From positions 1 through 5,277 of the forward strand of contig JAEXWS010000113.1 in the NCBI GenBank assembly GCA_023406225.1: a DNA stretch of 5,277 bases, in the 5' to 3' direction. Source of the stretch: Bacillota bacterium. Its GTDB lineage: Bacteria; Bacillota; Clostridia; Oscillospirales; Oscillospiraceae. Positions 1-5,156 of the stretch are shown here, in pieces. Position 1 is the stretch's first letter, and every line of letters starts with the position of its first letter. Both the position numbers and the translations under genes were made by a program. The notes under the pieces were generated by a model. The model was not told where the DNA came from. It was given only the letters and a program-made list of their open reading frames with translations, and did no database searches.

Positions 1-420
1 GGTCAGGACCCCGTCCTCCACCAATCCCCCCGACGACGTCAAAATGCCGCCAAGGCCCAAATTCATCGCCGCAAGACCGGCAAGCAGCGTCATGACCTTC
101 CCCGGCCGCTCTTTCAAGCTGAGATACGCATCCTTCCAGATGCAGACGGCGGCGAACACCGTCAACGCCACACAAACGCATAGGACCGCGCCGGTCAGCG
201 TGTCGCACCAGCGGCCTAAAAACGTATCCGCCGCGCCATACAGCACCACGCACGCCGCCAGAACGAAAAAGCCGTACTGGAACGCCTTGCCCCGGGCCCG
301 CTCCTGCCGCTCGTCAAAGGTCATGTCCAACACTTTTTTTCGAAACAGCAGGGACACCAGCAAAAGGCCCGCGCCAAGGCCCGTCAGGATGCCTAAAACC
401 AGTCCGATATCGTGTTCCAT
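1..420 (-). CDS. Multi-pass membrane protein with a DERQ motif, 3' part outside the window
   Basis: The minus strand is open from ATG at 420 to the window edge, giving 140 residues with no stop, so the gene is partial at its C-terminus. Four hydrophobic stretches are visible, at about residues 5-26, 48-66, 75-95 and 108-128, which predicts an integral membrane protein. Between the first and second lies a charged segment with RKK at 27-29 and DERQ at 36-39, followed by ARGKAFQYG. Small Bacillota membrane proteins with such a DERQ..RGKA segment are, from memory, often encoded beside an XRE-type regulator, and that arrangement is seen here. I know of no established function and assign none. The start is supported by a GGAGGT ribosome binding site six bases upstream and a near-consensus promoter. 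Codon use is slightly less GC-biased than in the proline genes. Confidence is high that this is a gene and low for any role. Confidence 0.8.
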   Translation of the reverse strand, partial: MEHDIGLVLGILTGLGAGLLLVSLLFRKKVLDMTFDERQERARGKAFQYGFFVLAACVVLYGAADTFLGRWCDTLTGAVLCVCVALTVFAAVCIWKDAYLSLKERPGKVMTLLAGLAAMNLGLGGILTSSGGLVEDGVLT

Positions 421-426
421 GTGCTT

Positions 427-432
427 ACCTCC
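427..432 (-). promoter_or_regulatory. Ribosome binding site of the membrane protein gene
   Basis: On the minus strand this reads GGAGGT, six bases before the ATG at 420. It fixes the start of the membrane protein gene. Confidence 0.75.
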
Positions 433-451
433 AAGTTGTTTTCTTGAAAAG

Positions 452-480
452 AGCATACTTCATTTCCGACATAATGTCAA
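452..480 (-). promoter_or_regulatory. Sigma-A-type promoter of the membrane protein gene
   Basis: On the minus strand a perfect -35 box TTGACA (475-480) is followed by a 17-base spacer and a -10 box TATGCT (452-457). Transcription would start near 445, leaving a leader of about 25 bases that contains the ribosome binding site. The membrane gene can therefore be expressed separately from the XRE gene upstream. A short perfect dyad, GACATAATGTC at 468-478, overlaps the -35 box and could be a repressor site. Confidence 0.75.
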
Positions 481-541
481 GTATAATTTACATTTTGACG
501 CAAAAATTTGCAGGACAGACGCCCCGCCCATCCTGCGCCGG

Positions 542-799
542 TCATTCGTGCCCCCGCTCGCGGTCCAGCAGCCAATCCGTGGTCACGCCGAAAATATCCG
601 CCAGAGCGTCCAGCTCGATGTCCGACACCGGACGCTTTTGGCCCTCAAGCAGCGACAGGGCCGGCACGCTGATCTCCACGCCCCGCGTCTGAAGCCTCGC
701 CAGCAGCTCCACCTGCTTCATGCCAGCCTCCAGACGGGCCTGGGTCACGCGCGCGCCCACCTTGTTCCGTTTTCCTAAGGCAAGTTTTCGCGGTCTCAT
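542..799 (-). CDS. Small XRE-family helix-turn-helix transcriptional regulator
   Basis: This 85-residue protein consists almost entirely of one Cro/C1-type helix-turn-helix domain. Residues about 14-77 run VGARVTQAR, the helix-turn-helix with KQVELLARL (28-36) and SVPALSLLEGQKRPVSD (44-60), then the usual ELDALADIFGVTTDWLL tail (62-78). The LEGQKRPVSD..LDALADIFGV pattern is typical of XRE regulators. It has no second sensing domain, so it is probably a simple DNA-binding repressor. The ATG at 799 is preceded by GGGGAG six bases upstream. The gene lies just upstream of the membrane protein gene on the same strand, 121 bases apart, and is divergent from the orphan gene at 918. It likely controls one or both of these and itself, which is inference. 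The target sites are not known. Confidence 0.88.
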   Translation of the reverse strand: MRPRKLALGKRNKVGARVTQARLEAGMKQVELLARLQTRGVEISVPALSLLEGQKRPVSDIELDALADIFGVTTDWLLDRERGHE

Positions 800-805
800 C
801 CTCAG

Positions 806-832
806 CTCCCCTTTGCAACCAGTATATGCAAA
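806..832 (-). promoter_or_regulatory. Probable XRE gene promoter (-10), ribosome binding site and overlapping dyad
   Basis: On the minus strand a -10-like TATACT (821-826) lies about 15 bases before a GGGGAG ribosome binding site (806-811) and the ATG at 799. No good -35 box is visible; the expected position (about 844-849) reads AATAAA. The -10 box lies inside an inverted repeat, TTTGCA (812-817) and TGCAAA (827-832), nine bases apart, which would suit autorepression by the XRE protein. The dyad is seen; its role is inferred. Confidence 0.5.
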
Positions 833-839
833 AAAATGG

Positions 840-868
840 TTGATTTATTTGGTAATACCAAATATAAT
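840..868 (+). promoter_or_regulatory. Sigma-A-type promoter of the orphan 96-residue protein gene
   Basis: TTGATT (840-845) and a perfect TATAAT (863-868) are separated by exactly 17 bases. Transcription would begin near 875, giving a leader of about 43 bases before the GTG start at 918. The spacer is nearly all occupied by a 19-bp palindrome, so the promoter is very likely repressed by a DNA-binding protein. Confidence 0.7.
846..864. promoter_or_regulatory. 19-bp perfect palindrome, likely operator
   Basis: Two nine-base arms, TATTTGGTA and TACCAAATA, flank one central A. The site fills the spacer of the plus-strand promoter and runs two bases into its -10 box. It also reaches the expected -35 region of the minus-strand XRE gene, so one bound protein could control both directions. 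The TTGGT..ACCAA half-sites resemble operators of GntR-family (FadR-type) regulators, but no GntR gene is in the window. The neighbouring XRE protein is the local candidate. Which protein binds is not known. Confidence 0.7.
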
Positions 869-917
869 GGAAGAAAAAAGCGATAGATGGTGCATCGCGG
901 GAGGAGGACCGGGTCTT

Positions 918-1208
918 GTGACCTTTTTGCTTGTGACGGACGACGCAGACCAGGGGCGGGCGCTGGCCGGCCGGCTGGACGGGGCCATGCCCGGCAGCCT
1001 CTGCCTGACCGTGGCGCCCCGGGACCTGGAGGCGTCCATGAGAGAGGTGCGGGTGGACTGCGTGGTGTGTCCGGCGGACCTGGCGGAGGGCCGGCCGGAC
1101 CGGCGGCCCCGGTTCGTGGCCTGGCCGGAGCGCGGGATGCAGGAGGCGTGGGTCCAGGCGCTGCTGCGCCGCGCGGCCCTCTGGGAGCCGCCCAATCCGC
1201 TGTTTTGA
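918..1208 (+). CDS. Orphan 96-residue protein, possibly a degenerate receiver-like domain
   Basis: I do not recognise this protein. The start chosen is GTG at 918, ten bases after GGAGGAGG (900-907) and downstream of the promoter at 840-868. The in-frame ATG at 867 overlaps the -10 box and has no ribosome binding site, so it is less likely. Codon positions show strong G/C preference at the third base, as in the other genes. The pattern loosely follows a CheY-like fold: a first strand TFLLVTDDA (2-10) with paired acids, helix DQGRALAGRL, strand SLCLTVAP, helix, strand VDCVVCPADLAE (46-57), strand RFVAWPE and final helix. Where a receiver would carry the phospho-accepting Asp there is Pro52, so phosphorylation is unlikely even if the fold is right. 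The receiver idea is a weak inference. No membrane segment or signal peptide is seen. Confidence 0.65.
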   Translation: MTFLLVTDDADQGRALAGRLDGAMPGSLCLTVAPRDLEASMREVRVDCVVCPADLAEGRPDRRPRFVAWPERGMQEAWVQALLRRAALWEPPNPLF

Positions 1209-1210
1209 AA

Positions 1211-1247
1211 AGACCGGAGGCGCACAAAGCGCCCCCGGTCTTTTTTT
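1211..1247 (+). terminator. Intrinsic terminator after the orphan gene, facing tepA
   Basis: The stem pairs AGACCGG (1211-1217) with CCGGTCT (1235-1241) and GGCGC (1219-1223) with GCGCC (1229-1233). There is one A/C mismatch and a five-base loop ACAAA. A run of seven T at 1241-1247 follows. The hairpin starts three bases after the stop of the orphan gene and reaches the stop codon of the convergent tepA. Read on the minus strand it ends in only four T, so it may also stop tepA transcripts, but less efficiently. Confidence 0.88.
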
Positions 1248-1953
1248 ACTTGTGCTCCCTGATCTGGCGGTACAGGCACTGGAGCCCGTCGGACAAGCCG
1301 CCCACCTGGTCGATCAGCCCCAGGGACACCGCCTCCTCCCCGTAGATCACGCTGCCCACGTCCGCCGCCATGTCGTCCTTGGCCAGCATGAGGGCCTGGA
1401 ACTTCTCCGCGCCGATCCGGCTGTGTCCGGCCACGAAGTCCACGATGCGCTCTTGAAGGCGCTGGAAGTAGCTGTAGGTCTGGGGCGCGGCGATGACCGT
1501 GCCGCTCATGCGCACCGGGTGGATGGTCATGGCGGCGGAGGGCACGGCAAAGCTGCGCCGGGCCGCCACCGCCAGGGGCACGCCGATGGAGTGGCTGCCG
1601 CCCAGGACGATGGAGACGGTGGGCTTCGTCATCCCCGCGATCAGCTCCGCGATGGCAAGGCCCGCCTCCACGTCGCCGCCCACGGTGTTCAGCAGGAACA
1701 GCACGCCGTCCACCTCCTCGGACTCCTCCAGCTTTGCCAGAAGAGGCAGGACATGTTCGTATTTTGTGGTCTTGGTGCCGTTCCCGGCGGTCATATGGCC
1801 CTCGATCTGGCCGATGATGGTCAGGCAGTAAACGGTGCCGTAGGGCGTGCGGGTCATGGCGGAGCCAAAGTCCACGATGGACTGGGCGGTATCCTTCCCG
1901 CTGTTTTCGTCGTTTTCGCCGCTGCTGCCGGCGGCTTTTGTCGTATCTAACAT
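1246..1953 (-). CDS. tepA: TepA-like ClpP-family serine protease
   Basis: This 235-residue protein matches the Bacillus TepA group of the ClpP/crotonase fold: YCLTIIGQIEGH (42-53), KTTKYEHVLP (61-70), LNTVGGDVEAGLAIAE (88-103), SIVLGGSHSIGVPLAV (114-129) and MTIHPVR (142-148). By comparison with ClpP, the likely catalytic residues are Ser122, His145 and Asp198, all present, so the protein should be an active peptidase. In B. subtilis TepA has been linked to protein secretion and degradation of small proteins; the substrate here is unknown. There is no signal peptide, so it is probably cytoplasmic. The first 35 or so residues are polar and likely disordered, as in relatives. I chose ATG at 1953, preceded by GAGGG five bases upstream. 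A GTG at 1992 would add 13 residues, but its GGAGG is about 13 bases away. The gene is divergent from proB and convergent with the orphan gene. Confidence 0.9.
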   Translation of the reverse strand: MLDTTKAAGSSGENDENSGKDTAQSIVDFGSAMTRTPYGTVYCLTIIGQIEGHMTAGNGTKTTKYEHVLPLLAKLEESEEVDGVLFLLNTVGGDVEAGLAIAELIAGMTKPTVSIVLGGSHSIGVPLAVAARRSFAVPSAAMTIHPVRMSGTVIAAPQTYSYFQRLQERIVDFVAGHSRIGAEKFQALMLAKDDMAADVGSVIYGEEAVSLGLIDQVGGLSDGLQCLYRQIREHK

Positions 1954-1980
1954 GTGATCCCTCGCTTTCTCTGCTATTTT

Positions 1981-2018
1981 CCGCACTTTCACGAAAACTA
2001 CACGCCCTCCGCACTTTC
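1981..2018. repeat. Ten-base direct repeat upstream of tepA
   Basis: The sequence CCGCACTTTC occurs at 1981-1990 and again at 2009-2018, a spacing of 28 bases. Both copies lie in the gap between tepA and proB if tepA starts at 1953. It could be a regulator site repeated on nearly the same face of the helix, or chance. No strong tepA promoter is visible in the gap; TATAGC on the minus strand at 2036-2041 is the best -10 candidate. Confidence 0.35.
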
Positions 2019-2034
2019 TTTTTTTGGATCGGCG

Positions 2035-2043
2035 TGCTATACT
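2035..2043 (+). promoter_or_regulatory. Extended -10 promoter of the proBAC operon
   Basis: TGC followed by TATACT (2038-2043) forms an extended -10 element. The -35 region 17 bases upstream (2015-2020, TTTCTT) is poor, as is common for extended -10 promoters. Transcription would start near 2050, giving a leader of about 30 bases to the GTG of proB. Confidence 0.55.
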
Positions 2044-2066
2044 GAATCGTAATTTTTATGAAACCT

Positions 2067-2072
2067 GGAGGG
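2067..2072 (+). promoter_or_regulatory. Ribosome binding site deciding the GTG start of proB
   Basis: GGAGGG lies seven bases before the GTG at 2080. No in-frame ATG nearby fits the family's N-terminus, so this site supports GTG as the true start. Confidence 0.8.
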
Positions 2073-2079
2073 ATGACAC

Positions 2080-2883
2080 GTGGGACAGGCAAAACGGCGC
2101 GTCGTGGTGAAGGTGGGCACCTCCACCCTCACCCATCCGTCCGGGGCGGTGGACCTGCGGAGCATGGAGCACCTGGTCCGGACCCTGGCGGACCTGAGCG
2201 GCTGCGGGCACGAGATCATCCTGGTGTCCTCCGGCGCCATCGCCGTGGGCACCCGGAAGCTGAACCTGCCGGAGCGGCCCGGCGAGCTGCGGATGAAGCA
2301 GGCCGCCGCCGCCGTGGGCCAGTGCCGAATGATGCACATCTACGACAAGCTCTTCTCCGAGTACAACCGGAACGTGGCCCAGATCTTGCTGACCGGGGAC
2401 GACGTGGACCACTCCGCCCGGGCGGAGCACCTGACGGGCACCTTCTCCGCCCTGCTGGAAATGGGCGTCATCCCGGTGGTGAACGAAAACGACTCCGTAT
2501 CCTCCGCTGAGATCGAAACGGGGCGGCAGAAGGTCCTGGGCGACAACGACACCCTCTCGGCCATCGTGGCGCGGCTCTGCGGCGCGGACCTTCTCATCCT
2601 GCTCAGCGACATCGACGGACTGTACGACGCGGACCCCCGCACCCACCCGGATGCGACCCTTATCCACCGGGTGGAGGCGCTGACGCCGGAGATCTTGGAA
2701 ATGGCGGGCGGGGCCGGGTCCTGGCGGGGCACCGGCGGCATGGCCACCAAGCTCTCCGCCGCCCGCATCGCCATGGAGTGCGGCTGCGATATGGTCATCA
2801 CCAACGGCAAGCGGACGGAGGACCTGTACGGCATCGTGGAGGGCCGGGACGTGGGCACCCGGTTTTTGGCAGGCGGCCGCTGA
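2080..2883 (+). CDS. proB: Glutamate 5-kinase, short form without PUA domain
   Basis: ProB phosphorylates L-glutamate with ATP to gamma-glutamyl phosphate, the first step of proline synthesis in the cytoplasm. This 267-residue protein is a complete amino acid kinase domain: VVVKVGTSTLT (8-18), SSGAIAVG (50-57), NENDSV (135-140), GDNDTLSAIVA (154-164), SDIDGLYDADPR (176-187) and GTGGMATKLSAARIA (217-231). It ends at about residue 267, where longer relatives (E. coli, B. subtilis, about 365-370 residues) continue into a PUA domain. This is a natural short form known in other Bacillota, not a truncation, because the kinase domain is intact and the stop is followed by an ordinary gap. It starts at GTG with a good ribosome binding site and heads the proB-proA-proC operon. 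Proline feedback inhibition is expected from the family but cannot be read from the sequence. Confidence 0.97.
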   Translation: MGQAKRRVVVKVGTSTLTHPSGAVDLRSMEHLVRTLADLSGCGHEIILVSSGAIAVGTRKLNLPERPGELRMKQAAAAVGQCRMMHIYDKLFSEYNRNVAQILLTGDDVDHSARAEHLTGTFSALLEMGVIPVVNENDSVSSAEIETGRQKVLGDNDTLSAIVARLCGADLLILLSDIDGLYDADPRTHPDATLIHRVEALTPEILEMAGGAGSWRGTGGMATKLSAARIAMECGCDMVITNGKRTEDLYGIVEGRDVGTRFLAGGR

Positions 2884-2893
2884 GGGGCGCGCC

Positions 2894-2938
2894 ATGGCCG
2901 TGGCGGGCGTCAACGCCTTTTTCCTGTTCACCGCATAG
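2894..2938 (+). CDS. Possible 14-residue leader ORF between proB and proA
   Basis: ATG at 2894 opens a 14-codon frame, MAVAGVNAFFLFTA, ending at TAG 2936-2938. GAGGGG (2882-2887), overlapping the proB stop, lies six bases before the ATG, a good ribosome binding site. The peptide is hydrophobic and has no proline codon, so it is not a classical proline attenuation peptide. The frame is the same as proA, which begins 63 bases further on, with only the TAG interrupting it. It may couple translation from proB to proA, or be chance. Confidence 0.25.
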   Translation: MAVAGVNAFFLFTA

Positions 2939-2960
2939 CTGGTTTTCCCATACGGACCTG

Positions 2961-2983
2961 CCGCGCCCGGAGAAGCGGCGCGG
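2961..2983 (+). other. GC-rich hairpin just upstream of the proA ribosome binding site
   Basis: CCGCGCC (2961-2967) pairs with GGCGCGG (2977-2983) around a nine-base loop. No T-run follows, so it is not an intrinsic terminator. It ends five bases before AAAGGAG (2988-2994), the proA ribosome binding site, and could affect proA translation or RNA stability. Confidence 0.4.
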
Positions 2984-3001
2984 GCGGAAAGGAGCGACAT
3001 C

Positions 3002-4255
3002 ATGAATACAGTCTTGCAGCAGCAGGGCGCGCTGGCAAAGGCCGCGTCCCGGGTGCTGGCCATTGCCGGCACCGCGAAAAAGAACGCGGCCCTGGAGGCC
3101 GTCGCGGAAATCTTGACGGAGCGCCGGGACGAGTGGCTGTCCGCCAACGCCGCCGACGTGGAGGCGGCCAGGGCGGCGGGGATGCGCCCCGCCATGCTGG
3201 ACCGGCTGACCCTGACGGAAGCCCGCATCGCCGACATCGTGGACGGCGTGCGGCAGGTGGCCGCCCTCCCGGACCCCATCGGCCGGGTGGATAAGATGGA
3301 GACCCGGCCCAACGGCCTCATCATCGGACGGCGGCGGGTGCCCCTGGGCGTCATCGCCATCATTTTCGAGGCCCGGCCCAACGTCACCGTGGACGCGGCG
3401 GCCCTGTGCTTAAAGTCCGGCAACGTGTGCATCCTCCGGGGCGGGAAGGAGGCCATCCGGTCCAACCGCCGCGCCGCCGCCCTCATGCGGGAGGCGCTGG
3501 AGCGGGCTGGATTGCCCGCCGACTGCATCTCCCTGGTGCAGGACACCGGCCACGACACCGCCAACGAGCTGATGCACCTGGAGGGGTACGTGGACGTGCT
3601 GATCCCCCGGGGCGGGTCGGCGCTGATCCGGGCCGTGGCCAAGGAGGCCAGCGTGCCCGTCATCCGCACCGGCGAGGGCGTGTGCCACGTGTACATCGAC
3701 GACGAGGCGGACCTGGACATGGGCGCGAACATCCTCTTCAACGCCAAATGCTCCCGGCCCTCCGTGTGCAACGCCGCGGAGTGCGTGCTGGTCCACCGGG
3801 ACGCGGCGGCGGCGTTTTGGAAGAAGGCCCTTCCCCTGCTGGACGAAAAGGGCGTGGAGCTGCGGGCGGACGAAGAGGCGCTGGCCCTGCTGGGTCCCCG
3901 GGCCCTGCCCGCGGCGGAGAGCGACTGGGACGCGGAGTACGACGACTTCATCCTGGCGGTGAAGACCGTGGGCGGGCTGGAGGAGGCGGTGGACTTCATC
4001 AACGCCCACGGCACCGGCCACTCCGAGAGCATCGTCACCAAAAACTATTTCAAGGCCCAGCGCTTTTTGGACGCGGTGGACGCGGCGGCGGTGTATGTGA
4101 ACGCCTCCACCCGCTTCACCGACGGCGGCGAGTTCGGCCTGGGGGCGGAGATCGGCATCTCCACCCAGAAGATGCACGCCCGGGGCCCCATGGGCCTGGA
4201 GGAGCTGACCTCCTGCAAGTATGTGGTCTACGGCGAGGGCCAGGTGCGGGAATAA
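3002..4255 (+). CDS. proA: Gamma-glutamyl phosphate reductase (glutamate-5-semialdehyde dehydrogenase)
   Basis: ProA reduces gamma-glutamyl phosphate with NADPH to glutamate 5-semialdehyde, which cyclises to pyrroline-5-carboxylate. The protein has 417 residues, the usual family length, and an aldehyde dehydrogenase fold. Signature segments are RRVPLGVIAIIFEARPNVTVDAA (111-133), CILRGGKEAIRSN (143-155), LIPRGGSALI (200-209), GEGVCHVYID (224-233), the catalytic-cysteine segment SRPSVCNAAE (251-260) with Cys256 as the likely nucleophile, GTGHSESIVT (337-346), YVNASTRFTDGGEFGLGAEIGISTQK (365-390) and ARGPMGLEELTS (393-404). ATG at 3002 is preceded by AAAGGAG seven bases upstream. The unstable intermediate is thought to pass directly from ProB to ProA, which fits their being neighbours. 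The gene is intact with no missing key residue. Confidence 0.98.
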   Translation: MNTVLQQQGALAKAASRVLAIAGTAKKNAALEAVAEILTERRDEWLSANAADVEAARAAGMRPAMLDRLTLTEARIADIVDGVRQVAALPDPIGRVDKMETRPNGLIIGRRRVPLGVIAIIFEARPNVTVDAAALCLKSGNVCILRGGKEAIRSNRRAAALMREALERAGLPADCISLVQDTGHDTANELMHLEGYVDVLIPRGGSALIRAVAKEASVPVIRTGEGVCHVYIDDEADLDMGANILFNAKCSRPSVCNAAECVLVHRDAAAAFWKKALPLLDEKGVELRADEEALALLGPRALPAAESDWDAEYDDFILAVKTVGGLEEAVDFINAHGTGHSESIVTKNYFKAQRFLDAVDAAAVYVNASTRFTDGGEFGLGAEIGISTQKMHARGPMGLEELTSCKYVVYGEGQVRE

Positions 4256-4319
4256 GCGGCGTTCTAGGGCGCGGGGCCTGGTTTGGACTTCATTATTTAT
4301 ACGCAAAGGATGGATGAAT

Positions 4320-5111
4320 ATGTTTGGATTCATCGGCGCCGGCAACATGGGCGGCGCGCTGGCCCGGGCCGTGTGCAGGCAGGTCCCCGGCGGGCAGGTG
4401 CTGCTGGCGAACCGCACGGCGGAAAAGGCGGAGCGCCTGGCGGCGGAGCTGGGGTGCCGCGTCTCGGACAACGCCGCGGCGGCGGAACGCGCGGACTTCC
4501 TCTTTCTGGGCGTGAAGCCCCAGATGATGGCGGGACTGCTGGCGGAGCTCGCCCCCGTCCTGGCGGAGCGGCGGAGCCGCTTCGTCCTGGTGACCATGGC
4601 GGCGGGCCTGACCATCGGGGACATCCGGTCCATGGCGGGCGGCACCTATCCCGTGATCCGCATCATGCCCAACACCCCCGCCTCCATCGGGGAGGGCATG
4701 ATCCTCTACGCCTGCGACGGCGTGGACCGTGCGGAGGAGCAGGCGTTTTTGGACGCCCTGTCCAAGGCGGGCAGGCTCTCTCCCCTGCCGGAATCCCTCA
4801 TGGACGCGGGCTCCGCCGTGTCCGGCTGCGGGCCGGCCTTCGTGGACCTCTTCATCGAGGCCCTGGCCGACGGCGGCGTGGCCTGCGGCCTGCCCCGGGC
4901 GGCGGCGCTGGAATACGCCGCCCAGATGGTGGCGGGCTCCGCCCGGCTGGTGCTGGAGAGCGGCCGCCACCCCGGCGCTTTGAAGGACGCGGTCTGCTCT
5001 CCCGGCGGCACCACCATCCAGGGTGTGCGGACGCTGGAGGAGGCCGGGTTCCGGGGCGCGGTGATGGACGCGGTGATCGCGGCCTATGAAAAGACGCAGG
5101 ACCTGAAATAA
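4320..5111 (+). CDS. proC: Pyrroline-5-carboxylate reductase
   Basis: ProC reduces pyrroline-5-carboxylate with NAD(P)H to L-proline, the last step of the pathway. The 263-residue protein begins with a Rossmann fold, FIGAGNMGGA (4-13), followed by NRTAEKAERL (31-40), the cofactor-contacting VKPQ (65-68), RIMPNTP (114-120), SAVSGCGPAF (165-174) and the family signature DAVCSPGGTTIQG (223-235). The length is normal for the family. I chose ATG at 4320, nine bases after AAAGGA (4305-4310). ATG at 4314 is in frame and adds two residues, but sits only three bases from that site. A longer in-frame extension back to 4221 overlaps the end of proA and is not credible. The 64-base gap after proA and the terminator behind proC make it the last gene of the operon. 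No clear promoter of its own is seen. Confidence 0.97.
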   Translation: MFGFIGAGNMGGALARAVCRQVPGGQVLLANRTAEKAERLAAELGCRVSDNAAAAERADFLFLGVKPQMMAGLLAELAPVLAERRSRFVLVTMAAGLTIGDIRSMAGGTYPVIRIMPNTPASIGEGMILYACDGVDRAEEQAFLDALSKAGRLSPLPESLMDAGSAVSGCGPAFVDLFIEALADGGVACGLPRAAALEYAAQMVAGSARLVLESGRHPGALKDAVCSPGGTTIQGVRTLEEAGFRGAVMDAVIAAYEKTQDLK

Positions 5112-5116
5112 AGCAT

Positions 5117-5156
5117 GCGCCGCGGGCTGACGGACGGCCCGCGGCGCTTCCTTTTT
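5117..5156 (+). terminator. Intrinsic terminator of the proBAC operon
   Basis: A perfect 11-bp GC stem pairs GCGCCGCGGGC (5117-5127) with GCCCGCGGCGC (5137-5147) around a nine-base loop. It is followed by TTCCTTTTTC. It starts five bases after the proC stop and ends the operon. Confidence 0.92.

Noticed and set aside
720..1208. Longer form of the orphan protein starting at ATG 720
   Set aside because: The extension lies antisense to the XRE gene and runs through the promoter at 840-868. A ribosome binding site and GTG downstream of that promoter give a better start.
845..2092. Minus-strand open frame of 415 codons overlapping tepA and the orphan gene
   Set aside because: The translation is rich in Arg, Gly and Pro and is out of frame with tepA, whose motifs are clear. 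It is a shadow frame.
2886..2893. GGCGCGCC palindrome after proB
   Set aside because: Eight-base self-complementary GC sequences are expected by chance in DNA of this composition, and no regulatory context supports it.
2056..4041. Long open frame of 661 codons on the minus strand across proB and proA
   Set aside because: It lies antisense to two clearly recognised genes and crosses their gap. GC-rich coding DNA with G/C at third positions commonly leaves the opposite strand open; the translation is low-complexity and resembles no protein.
3406..4317. Plus-strand open frame of 303 codons inside proA
   Set aside because: Out of frame with proA, Arg/Gly/Pro-rich, with no recognisable motif; explained by GC bias.
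4256..4319. Possible separate promoter for proC
   Set aside because: TTGGAC and TATACG are present but only nine bases apart, which is too close for a sigma-A promoter. Read-through from proA explains expression.
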